DNA from: Acanthopleura granulata
Lineage: Eukaryota > Mollusca > Polyplacophora > Chitonida > Chitonidae
Reading direction: 5' to 3'
Length of the DNA: 64,000 nt
Assembly (NCBI GenBank): GCA_016165875.1
Contig: JABBOT010000001.1
Coordinates: 35,767,011-35,831,010, forward strand
The position numbers and the translations under genes were made by a program. Shown in pieces: positions 39,001 through 54,000 of this stretch; the stretch's first letter is position 1, and every line of letters begins with the position of its first letter. The notes below the pieces were generated by a model. That model searched no databases, was not told where the DNA came from, and worked only from the letters and a program-made list of their open reading frames with translations.

Positions 39001-42000
39001 AATGTCGGTAATATGAGTTTATATTCCCCGTAGGCTCATAACCGTCTGGTCAGCCTCTTGGAGAACTCCACCATACAGGTGCACAACTCGGAAAGTTTCC
39101 ACGCAGAAACAAACGACGTACAGGACTCAAAGGTTAGAGTAATGTGGCGGAATCACAAAGCTAATTCTCAAAATTTAAATGTTTGAATTTTTTAAAATTT
39201 TAAGTCAGTACAATGCGTAGTTTGCATTTGATAAATTTTGAGTGTTTTGTATTTCATCTGAGTGATTTTTAAAATTTCAAAAACTAAATCCTTGGAAGCG
39301 TTCAGATAATACTTGACGTGTAACATTTAAAACACTAATTTGTTAGATTTAACATAAATCCATGTATTATGTTTTCTGAGTAATGTTGTAGTCAATACAA
39401 CACCGAAGTCATTCTAATTGAATAGCAGAACAAGTCTATCATATATAATGTAATAGTGACCGGCAATAAAATAATGTATTCTGCCATCACTCAAAAATCA
39501 CTACATCACTACATTGCAAAGATTTGACGATGAACTTTGACTTTTCCAGGCGCACAATCATCCCTTGAACAGGCTGGAAAACTTCACGTTCCAGGTGCCA
39601 ATAACTGACAGCTTCGCCGATGACCCTGCCTCAGCCGTACAAAACCTTCTGGTAAAATATAATCTACAACTAAACTGAATAGCTCGTGCATGAACATGGT
39701 TGTATACCAGCTGAGGTACTCACTTCCTGCAAATCTTTGTCTTACATAACATTTTGCATCCTGCTCTTGATTTAATGGGATGCACTGTGCTGTTGAGTGT
39801 GTTCATTGATTTAGCATCAGGATTGTCACGTTAGGACTGTTGTTTCAACAGTCATGTGTGACGAGATGCCAAGTATCACATTTTCATCGTTGCTCTCGTG
39901 AATTATTTTAAAGTAATTTCTTTTCATTGTGTTTAAACTTCTGTGAATATTACCGAACAGTCTTCACCATGTTATTCCTTTTGACCACTTATAGATATAA
40001 ACCAGGCGATGATTTTCGTGCCTTACATTGTCAAAATTTAACAATACAATTTTAAATAAGACTATGTGCTTATTTTCAACATTCTTTTCTTCCAGGACCG
40101 AGATGTTAGGATTATTTTAGGAAACTTTTCCCCAAATATGTCAAGGCGCGTTTTTTGTGAGGTCAGTGATTTGATTTTATTGACAGGTTCGTAGATATAC
40201 TCGGCTATGACTTTATCAAGCATAAGAAAACAAAACCGTATGCAGGAATAAATGCGCACAGAAATCACCTTTCTGATCAGATGCCTCACAGTGTCTAGTT
40301 TCGTGTGTTGACATGAAGAAGTTATTCCAAGAATGCTCTGTTCCAGTTGCAAAATCACCAAAAGATTCAGTAAATGGGTTAATGCATGATTAGGTATATT
40401 TATCAAAATATTATAACCAGCAAAGCATCCAAGAGGACAAGCGTTAAAGGAGCACAAATCGCAAAAATTCAGTTATGTTTTGTAAAAAGACTATTAAAAA
40501 CTGTATTTGAAAAATACCTTTACTGAATTTACGATTTTTTTACGAAATTAAATTCGGTTAAATGTTTTGTTTTTTAAGTGGGTTTTAAAGACCATAATGA
40601 TAATGTGTGTCACCAGTGACATCACAGAACTTTAAAATAACGTTCTTGTGAACCGTACTATTGTAATGTGTGTCAGCGTATGTAATAACTAATATAACAT
40701 TTGAGTTCTGCTTTAGGGCAAGACAAAAGTCTGCGCGACGTCATTGGCGACAAACATTATCAACATGGTCCATAAAACCTACCATACAAACAAAACATTT
40801 TGCTGCATTTACTGCACTAAAGAAAATCAGTGAAGATATTATCGGATATAATTTAATTGCCTTTGTAGTCCCCATAATTTCATCATTACGGTTCTGTTTA
40901 AATGACCATATGAAGACAAATGTCATATTTATTTTCCGGTTGCAGGCGTACAAACGTAATATGTATGGGGCTAAATATCAGTGGATTATCCTGGGAGACT
41001 CTCAGAGCGCTGACTGGGGGCGTCGCGTAGACCAATCCGTTTCCTGTACAGAAGATCAATTAAAAACGGCTATGCACGGGTACATAGCCACAGACATCCT
41101 CCCCTTGAGCAGTGGAGTTGAAGAGACCGAGTCACAACTGGTAGGTGGTCTGAGATGGAAGCATATCCGGTCTGCGTCTTACACACTTCCGGTGATAGTA
41201 CTTTATCAAACCAAGCGTAGCGATTTCCCCGAGGACAAGGCCATTCTAGCCAATTCCTTAAACACCCAGCGTAGTACCAGTTTGGTAAAACTTGGGAGCT
41301 TTGACGGTCTCGGACATAGCTGTTCCGGTCTGTGTTCAGTGCCACAGCTGTACCAATTTGAGCGCAATAATAAAGTGATCTCAGCTCATTCTTGTGAGGC
41401 GCTGGCATTCGTGTATTATAACTTACATTAAGACTGCATTGTCAAGAGTTTGGCGATTAGACTAGCGTTTATTAAATGTGATGCATACACAGCCCCTGAA
41501 TAATTCTAAACCAATGTCGTCTAATAAATTGCCATTAACATCACTAAACATTTTTATGTTAATTCTGCTTAATCCAACGTGTTTAAGAATCTTGTAAGTT
41601 GTTACTAGCCATGCATCCATGGACAGTTAGAATATAACCTTAAATGAGATAAATTGCAGATATCATTTGCCACATCTCTCCATTCTGTTACTTATATAAA
41701 AAAGTATTTGGTTAACTGAAGTTCAACGCCCTATGAATATTTCCCTCACCTGACGGCATTTAGTTTCATAGATGTCCTGCACAACACCGGATAACCCGCA
41801 GCAAACGAAGACGGAGATTCTATAAAGAATCCCTCCGTAAGAGGGCATCACTTCAACAAATCTTAAAGATAAAAACAATTATCCCTTGTCCGGTTTTCCG
41901 ATCGTGAAGATTATCACCTTCATGCCGACTGAGCTATATTAACATAAATAAACACTGTCCACTTTACCAAGTAGCCCTGCTGCCGTGTGGTTGTAATTGT

Positions 42001-45000
42001 CTGGTTTTATGTTCTTTTAGGTCATCACTTTGCAGCCGACTGTCGCATATGGAGAAATGTCCACTTAGTAAGTAATTCTGCGGCAACATTTTACATCTTA
42101 CATCATGCATACTCCCCCATTCTCTTCACCAGAGTCCTCAAGAGTACCTGGCATTGTACGAGCAGAAACGTGGAGATGACTTCAGCCGATTTCACGGTTA
42201 CGCCTTCGACGGAATCTGGGTGATCGCTAAGGCTTTGGACAAACTTTTGAGGAACGCCCGCATAAACAATTCGGACGAAGAATGGGAAATGGTGTTCCGG
42301 ACTCAAGCGATGGAGGAGGCTTTGGAAGAAACCAATTTTCAAGGCGTCACCGTGAGTATGTATTCCATGGTTACCTTGTCTGTTGTTGTCGTCTGCTGGG
42401 CTCTTGGTGGAAATCAAGTCATCAGCTGTCATGGGATATAAGGCTCTTCAGTGTTGGTGATCATCTGAACTACACCTACCTGGGCCAAAATCCTGTTTGT
42501 TTCATCGGCGAAATACCTCTGCAGTTTGGCTTTGAATATGACTAGGTCTGAAACTTAAACCTGTAGATGGAATCGATGAAAGCTAGACAACATTATTTTA
42601 TTTTATGTTTGTGTCTTCCATAAATCAGTGTATCTTTTATGGACAAATATCGTACTTAGGAAATATGGCGGAAAGTAGTAAATGAGTTTGATTGTTTTCA
42701 TTAGCTACATATGACACTTTCATTGCTGCAGATCTGGTTTTACCCGCCTTGCTCTGCTTGCCTATTTTTTTACATTGAGACAAACAAAAACTCTTGAAGG
42801 TGTCAGCATGTTTCAGTTGCATATCGTTTGAATGAGCGGCTAAAGAGCGTGTACAAAAGAAGACATGGCTAATTACATGTAATTAAGTAAAAAGCACATG
42901 GCTTACAAATGGCTACAGAAGCTTTTTGGAGTATATCTTTCACAATGATGTCAAAAGTGTCAGTTCTGCTTAAGTGGTTTTCACAGGACTAGCTTTTTCT
43001 TGTAGACATAGTCATCAACACTCTAATTCTGAATATAAAAGAGTCTTAACTCTGTTTGGCATTGGTTTATTAACCTGTGTTAGCGTGAAACAGAGGTCTG
43101 TGTTGGTAAATAAGATCAGTCACTTAGTCCTGATAGTCTTTATCTACGGATACAACCATTCGATTTAATCTCTCTTCAGGGAACTGTCAAGTTTCAGAAC
43201 GGGGACAGGATTGGAATGATTGAAATACAACAGTTTCAAGGTAGGGAAAGCATGAAAAAACACGGAAAAGATGGGAAAACCCGGAAAACTTGTTGTAAAC
43301 AACGCTGTTACATGTAGATGTAATGGATTTGGCAAAAAGTAAACAAAAAACAGAAAACTTCAATATCAGCCTTTGAAGTCGAATTCCTTTGTCGCTAAAT
43401 GTAAAGAAGGCCGTAAAGTATCTTGTGATATGTCAAAATTTTGGGCAACTTTTCTTAACATAAATTTATCGACGGCCTGTTTGGCCATGATCCGGAGGTA
43501 AACATGACACCCCTTTCCATCAGGAAATTTGCATACAAAGACTCAATTCCTCAATTTCCACCATCGTTCGTCCACTTTAAATAACTTTTTGTGATACCTC
43601 TTTCAGACGAGCACGTTATAATATGTTTCAATCAAAACTAACTGCCTAACATTTTTGACTTGTCACATGGTACAGTAGGACTGGTTTAACCTTTGTCACT
43701 GAAAGAGTTTGGACTGGAAATTCGCCAATTCATAAATCTTGGAACACAAATTCTCTTTCTCTATCCTTTAGCAGAGTATAAATACGAGGTAATTTCGATT
43801 ATAGATACATGTGTTCAGAATTTCTTTCAGTTTATGAACATGTCACTTTATATCTTCTACATCCATATCTACAATGTATTGCAGCTCTATTCACTTTTTG
43901 TCACTTTTTGTTCATCATCATGCCTGTCCCCACATATCGACTGCCATCATCGATCTTTCAAAAAGTTCAGAATGGCACAAAGAGCACTGTCCATTCTGTG
44001 GAATCTCTGAACAAACAAATGTGATGAAAGTTTCTGTCTGTTTCTTCAGACGGAAAATTGGTGAAAGTTGGAGAGTTCCAGAAAGATGGCGACCATTTGA
44101 CGTTAGAAGGATATCACCCGCTTATATGGACAGGTTTGTATGACTTCGTCAATGCCGATCTCTCTTCTTCACTGTGATGACTTTCATTTAGAGGTGTTTT
44201 TTTTTAATATCTATTGATGTTTCACGTTTCGGTTACCCTTTAAGTAATATCTGTGAAAATATAGCCACGTCAATTTTCCTAGAATTTGCCCAAGAATATT
44301 CGTTTCAAGAATCCTATATCATGAAGGCCCCTCGGAACTGTGAGAGAAATGAAATTATTTATACATCTCGTGTTTTATGTTTCCTCACTTTGTCATCTAG
44401 GTAACGGCCCTCCAAGGGACGGGTATTTACAGAGGTCGGAGATGCAGAGAGTGAACACACCTATCTACGCCGCTTTATGCGTTTTGTCAGGGATCGGTAT
44501 TATCATGGCGCTTGTCTTTCTCACTACAAATATATACTTCCGGAAACATCGGTAAGACAATCATTTTTTGTTGCGCGCGCATTATTTGAGCATGGTAGCT
44601 TTGTTAGCCCAGAGAGGTATTCATTGCATAGCCCAGGAAAAACTTAGCCTTTAGTGGCTAACTGAAATTTGGGGCGTGAATCTTCCTTTAATGAAAACAA
44701 GGTTTATATTTCCGGCGATTTTCTCGCCTATCTCGCAAACAGACCCAACACTGTAGGACATTGATGTCAGCGGCTGGATGTGCTAGTCTATCTACAGACT
44801 GGTTGGTCATTTCTTGATCCGTTTGATCTGTGGTTCTCTTAGTTTGTTCCGCCTATAAATGCTTGTAATAGAACCCTACATACACTTGTTTGAAAAACTG
44901 TTTGTATCCACACTTTAGCGCGTATAAATCAATACATATCCTATCTTTAATTGTAATTCTGTTAAGCGCGAAGGGTTCTGTGCTGTAAAGTGCGAAAATC

Positions 45001-48000
45001 TTCACTAATAAGCTAACTTGATGCATGAAGATCCAGTCTCATTAACAACATCAATAAGACAGAGTATTGCCGAAACATTCATCTTGGCCTTGGCTCTAAA
45101 TCATGCTTCTGTTGCATTCCGTTCACGAGGTTTAATGTTCGTAGCTTCCTCACCGAGACATTATAGATCCGTGTTGCTCATCACTAATGATATAAAATCT
45201 AGGTATGAATTTGAAGATGCCACTTTATATCCTCTTCCCATTAAGCCACTTGCATTTTGGTAAAAGTTAAATAGATTTTTAAATACGGCCTAAATCGTCA
45301 ATCTTATCAATCAAAGAAATAAAAGTCAGCTGAAATATTTGCAAGTACGGGCAATCACCCTTTAGGAACAGGTACAGTGAAATGTTTTCAAACACTTGTA
45401 CCTAAATGCAGGCATATACTATAAATATCAGTGGTGTTATTATATTTATTATACCCTCAGCTTAATGACATATTATCACAGTAGGTGAACATGTTACATG
45501 AAACTCGCCGTTTTGCACAAAGAATCCATCTGACATGACAATTTGAGCACTTGTGTGGAAATCTGTTAACACGGATCCAATAAAGAAAGTAATGAAATAA
45601 GACATTGGTAAAGGATTGACAGAAGGCGTGAATATGACCAAATCAATGGGTTTGTTTTTAGACTAGCGCAAATATTAGGTAATACTTCTCGCATTGGCTT
45701 TTAGTGTGTCAAGCTATTATTATAAGTATGATATACTATGATATATTACACATATCCTGCTATATGTTAACATAACCTCAAAAAAACTGATTTGTTTAAT
45801 TAGACAGAACACCATCTTTTCTGAGTGATGAGAGAATAGATTATGTTATTTCTATGCACTGTTAAATTATATATGACACATTTTTTCTGTTCTTCACACA
45901 GAACAGCTTTGTTGTCGTAAATGTGTTTGTTGCCGTACGTAAAACAACATTCTGTTGCGCTAACGTACATCTAACATTGTCTATTCTACACTAGTATCAC
46001 ACAGGAAATTCAGTATGATAATTTGGACAAATTTAGTCATTTTAGTGTAACAGTGCTGAAGAAAAGGTCTCGGTTTATAAATTCATATTGTAATCAATAA
46101 ACAGGTATATCAAGATGTCCAGTCCCAACATGAACAACATCATTATCGTGGGATGTATTATGAACTACGTCAGCGTGTTTCTGCTCGGTACAGACGGCGG
46201 ACTACTTCCTTCCGGAAGATTCCCTCTCATGTGTTCGGTAAGGTGCCAAAAAATACATTGCCCAGGTGTAGCATTCGCTTTCCACAAAGGTGTCATAATT
46301 GTTTGAACAGCCAGGGAGCTAGAATGGTAATAAATTTAAGCTCTTCACACAGTTTTTCACATTATAGCATTTTCACAAAGGTATCATACTTGTTTGAACA
46401 GCCACAGAGCTAGAGCGATAATAAATTAAACTGTCGACACAATGTTTCACTATGCATTATTTCGATTCTTTACGTGTTAGAGGTTAGAACTACAGCACTT
46501 CGAATTTCCAACATGGTTTGGCTTATGTAAACTGTAAACAAAGAATTTTTTAGCTGGGCTCCTTTGCCTTAATTTGTTAGAGAAGCGGCAATGTTTTACA
46601 CATATATCACTGTAATTGATAAACAGTTAAGAGTTCAATGCAACTGAAATTGTCAGAAATGTACGTTGTGCTGAGAACTGGTGTACTGGTATCCGGTCAG
46701 TCCATTTCACCGGGTCATCACTAATCAGAAACCTGAGAGTCTGCAGTATTGAACATTTATACCATCGTTACCATCTTTCCCATGTTTTAGGCACGCGCCT
46801 GGGTTTTAGCGGTCGGATTTACATTAGCCTTTGGGGCGATGTTCAGCAAAACGTGGAGAGTACACGCAATCTTTACCAACATCAAACTAAACAAGAAGGT
46901 ACCGTGTTCCATTTCCAGACAGATTCGTGATTTTCTTTGTTATCTTAGTCCTCTTTTGAAAGCGGGCTTTATCAGGGGGCAATTCCAGTGTGCTACCCTT
47001 GGTTAGCCTGGCGAATGATGGCCTGTTCCATGGGCGGGATCATCCTTGATTTATTTTCAATTTACGCAGGTAACCGGAGACGAATTGTGCTTTAGAAGAA
47101 TGATTGCGTTGTCGATGAAACTGAGCGAGACGCGTCAGAGCGGCGTCTGTCTCACTTCTACAGGTCATAACGCTGTTTGCCAAAGCCATGCACATTTGAT
47201 CAAGAAAAAGTAAAACGGGCGCAAAACGCCAAAACTTGAACAAACATGTCAATACGGATAAAATGTTTGGCCGGCAAAACGTCGGCAAACCATGGCTTGC
47301 ATAAAACAGATGGCGTCAGATAGCTCCCGGTCATCCATCAACCGGTGATATAAAAATGTTGTGTCTGATACGATTTTCTAGGAAAAGCCCTTAAAAACAT
47401 TTTCCCCGAATTTTAATCGATCAAACTCAATCTGTCCTAGATTACGGACGCACCGCTCAGCCTTACCTTGTGGCCACAAAAATTGTTGCTCTAACAGAAT
47501 ACGACGAATTGCACGATGTTTCATTTAATTTTAAGTATAAACAGATAGTTAATTAGAGGTTATACGATCCTTAAACATTGGCCCTTAAATTTTGTATCGG
47601 AAAAAATTCTTTCTAACTAAGCATCGACATTTACGCACAAGGGACAACGGGTCAATTCCTCTGTTTAACAGGTTTTCTACTTGAAGGTCTAAAGAAATGT
47701 TTAAATCCCTTTAAATCATTACCGTGCAGTTGGTAAAGGACAGGCAACAAAATCCTAGGCCAAAACCGAAACTCCATCTGCTTACCATGTACGTATGAGA
47801 ATGTCTCTGAGTTTCCCTGAACAAAATGAAAACCATCCCTAATTTGACGTTACAGACGAGTTTACGATGTAACATTCTATATTCAAGTTTTTGCTTAGAG
47901 TATGGGATAAAAAATATTAGTGTTTTGCATACCAGGGAGCAAACTTTTAACATTCTTTTCCACTTCTTTACAGGTGATAAAAGACTACAAACTGTTCTTC

Positions 48001-51000
48001 ATCGTCTGTGTGTTGTTGCTTTTGGACGCTGTAATCTTGGCGTTGTGGCAAGGTATCGACCCGCTTCAGCGCTCTGTCAAGAACCTCGCCCCAGAGGTAA
48101 GCCTTATCAGTCAGATATAGCGGTTTCCGGTGCTCATCAGTGCGCATGCGCTGAACAAGTCTTCAGAGGGACAAGCCATGCAAATGCCAATTGTAGTCTA
48201 TGCTGCAACTTTGCAGATTGGCGACAATCCAGGTTTCTGCTCTGTTCCATTTTTAGAGTTTATTTGTCTAAGTTAAAAATTCTGGTGCATGTCACGAAAT
48301 TCGTTAAAATATGTGTAATTGCCGAGGGTGGTAATGATTTAATATAAGCACACATGTCGGTATTTATGCTGCTTGCATGTGAAACCGCTAACTGGTTTAT
48401 TGTCAGTCAACGCCAGTTAAACACACCCATGGTAGAACACCGAACACGGACTACTTGCGAAGGACCAATGCCTGACAGCTGTTGATTTTAACCCAGAGCC
48501 AGAGTGTCTTTTCCCTTGTTATAAGGCCTATCAGTAGTTGTCCTTGCAACTGTTGAAACGAAATGTCCACGTTGAAATATTTACTTATCTGTTGATATGA
48601 TACCCTCCGACAGGCTTGTGGATAGAAGAAATTTATATTGAATTACATTCATAACCGTGATGAATGTACTAAACCATATGTATAGATGAATAGACAAATC
48701 ATGTGTTGTAATAAAGAACTGCGATATTTTAACCAACATAGTTTTGGATTCTGACAGGGACTTGTCGTCACAAGGCGAGTACACAGCGTTGAATGGCCAG
48801 TTACAGACTGACAAAAAAAATCGACATTCATTCCACGATATGCTGTGGTCGTTTTTTTTTTCAGATTGTTGGGGATGTGGAGATTATACCTCTGATAGAG
48901 TTCTGCCACAGTAAACATATGACAGCCTGGATGGCCACACTCTACGTCTATAAAGGTTTGCTCTTGGTCAGTATAAAACGATGGTAATTTAAATAATTTC
49001 TTCACACTTGAGAAAGAAAAACACTTGGAGTTAGATACGCCACTACAGTCACACTTACATTACTTAACTGTGCAATGTGCGACGATACCAACATATCGCC
49101 AAATTGAAATATTATGTAGTTCAATTTCAGAGGTCAGCATATGTATACGCATTTTGGGGTTTTTCGAATGGTCGACACTGCACCTCCTAGGTCTAAAGCT
49201 CAGCATATTCGCGAGATTAAAACCAAAAACTCAACGGTTGCGTCGGATTCTGATCGCTCGTGAAAGCAAAATATCGGCGCGATTCATCTGGAGTTATACC
49301 CCATCCGTTACATGTATGCAGGTCAATTCTGAAGCCCTATGTCAATCGGAGACTCCGTACGATCAGTTGCTTTGAGTCGAGTTGAGTCGCGTCTTAAACT
49401 CTCGTGTTTGCCGAGTTTAAGCAACGAATGCAGCCAGTCTCAAGTTGATCAGATGAATAGTTGTAGGGGAAAACGAAGGACAGGCATGTAGACTCCTTTC
49501 TATATTGTTAGATTATACTGCACCACTGTGGAAGAAAAGTTATCGTAGAAACATAAATTCAAGCAGTAACGGGGGGGATTCAAGTATTTCTATTCCCTGG
49601 TGTTCCTTTCACCGTTCACAAGATGAGTGAATAATGAAAAGACGAAGCTGGATTTCCCCACGCGTCCTCAGTGGCCCTGTTACTTGTGTTCATCTGGCTT
49701 TAATCATAAAACACATCAGTCCATTTGAGAATGTAGAAAACCAACATTGCATTGTTATCTTGGTTCTAAATGCGCAGTTTCTAAACCCAACTGATTAAAA
49801 AGAACGGTAGATACTTGTAAAGAAACTTCGTTCATGATCGATTTTTATACGACATCGAGACTTTGATTTATCTCACAAATAAGACCTTTCACTGCTAACA
49901 GCTTCCGTCAAAATTGATTTCCTCGCCTTTATTGTTTAATTTACGTCGGTGTTATTGCGGAAAAGAATTTCCGAAACTTTTATAACGGACATGAAGCGCC
50001 ATGCGCGAAAACAACAGAAAATTGTTCGGAAAGAATTATACTGGAAAGGCCGGCGTACGAACAGCCTTTTCAATCATCTCAGCTGAGTTTCCATTACTGT
50101 CTGTCAGGTCTTCGGATGTTTTCTGGCCTGGGAGACTCGTCAAGTGAGCATCCCAGCACTGAACGATTCCAAGTACATAGGGATGAGCGTGTACAACGTG
50201 GTCATAATGTGCGTGTGTGGAGCGGCAGTGTCCTTCGTCATCAAAGACCAGCCCAACGCCGCTTTCATCATCATCGGCTTGTTTATCATATTTTGTACGA
50301 CAATAACCCTGTGCTTAGTCTTTGTGCCAAAGGTGAGCCGACAAACAAGATTGGTTCTCAAAGCTATAAATCTCGGCTATTTACTCAAAACGTCTGACGT
50401 GTGACCGGAAGCACGGTCAGGACTTGAAACTGTTTCAAATTAATAATTCCCAATTTTGTTGGTTAACTTTTATGTAAGCACTTTGTCCATTTTTAAACTT
50501 AACCTCCATGCAAGAGTCAAGTTTGGTCTGATTCGTTTGTATATATTATCTACTTCTTACTCAGAATTTGATGGACATTTTTTCTGTAATTCAGGTGGTG
50601 GAACTTCAAAGAGACCCTGAAGGAGAGGACAAGAGAGTAAGAGCGACGTTAAAAAAGCCTTCCAAACGAGACAAGAACTGCGCGTCAGACCTACATGAGA
50701 GAGTCAAAATACTTAGTGAAGAAAATATTAGATATAAAGATATATTAGAAGAGGTGAGCATAAGTAATATTGTGCTAAAGCCGATTGCCATGGCAACAGC
50801 ACACAACTGCATTTCTAACGGTCGTGGGCTTCCCCCGAACTTTGTCCGGTTTCCTCCCACCGTAATGCTGACCGCCGCCGTCGTATTAGTGAAATATTCT
50901 TCAGTATGGCGTGAAACATCAATCAAATCAAATAACTGCATTTCGTGTGAATCTACCAATAGAAAGCACCTTTATATATGCTAAATCGGCATGTTTTTCC

Positions 51001-54000
51001 TTATGTTTATTCACTACTGACTGTTCGGTTTCCATAAATCTAACGACCTTCCTGAATACGACGTTAGGCACAAGTCAAAAAACAATACAGTCAAAATACG
51101 TCTGGAAGTAAAAGTGCGGGTTTGTATGATTTGCTCAACAAGGGCTGGTTTGAACAAAATGATATGCGTGATATTTATCCATATAAATTTAATTCCCTTT
51201 ACAGAAGAACAGAGAAATACGAGAATTATTACGAGAGTTGGGAGAAGATGTAAATTCTTTCGATTATTCCATAAAATCGCCGATGCATAAGTCGGTATTA
51301 ACACTGCGACAAAAGACCAATCCGGATATGTCGCCTAGTAAAGTATCCAGAAGTAAGTCGTCATATTTTTCTTTTTTTCTTTAACTCTTCCGCTACCGCA
51401 CAGTAATTCACGATACCGCTTTTAGAACTGTTTGACATCGATTTGCAGATTTACCCGTGACTTGAGATAATGGTAAACAATGCCACAAACACGTCATTAT
51501 GGCTGTGTCTGCTGTCATTTTATGGCCTCCCCGTATTTTCAGTTAAACTCTCTCTTTGTGGAGTTAGTAGTCTACAGGGACTTAAAGCAGAATCTTCAGC
51601 AGAAAGAGTTTACTTCGTAAGCTACATGAGAATAAAGGGAAAATGAGGCGTGGAAAGCCTTCAGGGGATGAAGGATATTAAGTTGCCTATAAATGTACAG
51701 GCATTGGTAAGAAGAATTTGTAGGCATATTAAAAGATAATGTGAATTTACTCTTATTACTTGGAGAACAGACCATAATGAACGGATCATCAAATGGCCCT
51801 AAGGAGGAGATCTTTCACTGCTCGTGATTTTCATTTATGCCCTATAAGTTGCCATGATACTGCGTGGGAATTTCATTGCAAAGTATTCTGTTGCCAACAG
51901 CGTCCTCTAGTGAAGATTTTAACATTTAAAGCTTTACACGCCATAGATAGAACTTACCTAAAACAAACAGAGAAACATTTTTCTACGATCGATGCATTAA
52001 TTAATGTAAAACGGCGTTTGGTAAATCGGGTGCCGTAGACGTGACAACCGTGTTATTGGTGTGATTGTTGCAGCCCAGGTTGTTACCATTGTAGGTTCCG
52101 CGGGCACGGAAGATGATAATGCTTCTTGTTACTCGGACTCTAGCCTCACTCAGCTGTACATAGACTCGCCAGAACATCACAGACATACGTCATACCTGTC
52201 ACGCAACAGTAATTCAGTCACGGAAAGCATAGAACTCACGGATATCGGGTAAGAGTCTTACGAACTTATTAGGTATCGAGTACCCTAATCCTTCTAATTA
52301 TTGGGGCACCCGGTCTGCCTTTTTCAGCTTGAACACCTGTTATTGTAAGGGGGATAAAAAGTTTCTTTTTTCTCCCATGGTTAGGCCATCTAATGACCAC
52401 CATATTCATAGCTTTCCATTTTCAAAAAACTGGGAAAGAAATGCAATTTTTTATTTTCAGCAGGACTTATATCTGTCCCAATAATTAGAAGAAATAAGGA
52501 AATATCTTTAATTATTTACTAGAGGCCTACTCCACGTTGCTCAAATAAAAAAAAAACAAATCCGTTCCTCCAAGAAATATGTCAAACCTTGTCCTTAACA
52601 GAAGTCTCATCTTTACTTCCCTTCGCCGGAAATACCTATTCTGGCCTCTGATAACCTTCTATGATCAACAGTGATCCGCGAGGCCAATCGCACCTATTCG
52701 CCACCTCTATGTTGTCCAGGTCGGGACAGCCTTCATGCTTTAGCCTTTATTGCCCAACACACAAACAGAAATACGTCAGAAATATTGCAATACAAGTAAC
52801 CAGGGATTAATCAATCATGATATATGTTTCAAGAATCAAATCAGAAAAACATTGTTTATACAGGTATCTACAATTCTGGACAAAGTGGTAACGCCTCGCC
52901 ATGTTTCTTGTATTGACAACGTCTTGCTCTGTCTTACATACTAAACATTAAGGACACTTGAATGCACATCTTCAAAATTCGAAATTGTATCCCTCTATAT
53001 ATACAATCAAGAGCCATGGCTGCGAGCCAAAACTGTCACTGTCTTCCTGTTCAGACACAGTTTTTCCGATAAACGTAAGAGAACAGAACAGTCGCAAGGT
53101 CTCTATGGAAGCCATTTTCTCTGATAAGTAGCTCTAGGCAGAGGACGCCCGTTTCTATTACACTTCTTTGGAGACAAAGCTGTGCAGTCAAAACTGACGG
53201 TAAATGCTCGTTTCATGTCTCATAGGTCACCACATTTGGTTATTGCTATGGCTTCTTTTCTCGTGAGATTACAGATTGTACAACAGGTCTATATTAAGGA
53301 GCATGGGTCATGAAATGCTGACTGAGACATGGTACTTGTTTGATGTATCCATTAGTATGATTGGGTAATTATTAATTCCGCCTTACACCCAGCATGAAAA
53401 GAGTCATTTGTAACAACGCTATTAATACAAAAAAGAGCAGTTTCATTCAATGGCATTCACACATTTGCACACAAGGGTTAACACTTGGCATGTTAATAGA
53501 GAATGTTACGCAGTTCTCGGAAACTGCACCTGTTATACAAACCAGTTAACAAAATAAAATGAAGCCTTCACACCCTGGTTTCCCACAATGCACCAGCGTA
53601 AGTAAGCAGCTACGTTAAGGTGCGTAACCTGCTGATGGTCGTGGATTTCCCCCGGGATATGTCCAGTTTCCTTCCACCATAATGCTGGCCGCCGCCATAT
53701 AAGTGAAATATTCCTGAGTATGGTGTTAAACACAAGTGAAATAAATAGACAAATAAACATGGGTGCAGTAAATCTGTAATAGTGTGATTTAAGACGTTAT
53801 CCAAAGAAAAATACTCTCTTCCGGTCCTACCCGAGATGGAAGAAACTTTTTACTCTCACCAAATTATTAATAACAAAACAAATAAATTATTTATTTTATT
53901 AATATTATCATTAATAATAAAATAGATAAAATAATACTTACTATTATTACCACAAAGTGAGCTTAATCGAGTGGAATCAGTGTGATAATTGCCGAAGCCA

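Noticed and set aside
40670..41431. 253-codon open frame as an independent gene
   Set aside because: It is exon 5 of GABBR2 (40946-41140) plus chance open intron on both sides. The flanks do not resemble protein, while the centre matches the receptor exactly between splice sites.
47826..48347. 173-codon frame over exon 12
   Set aside because: It lies in a different frame from the membrane-helix exon 47974-48096 and has no protein resemblance.
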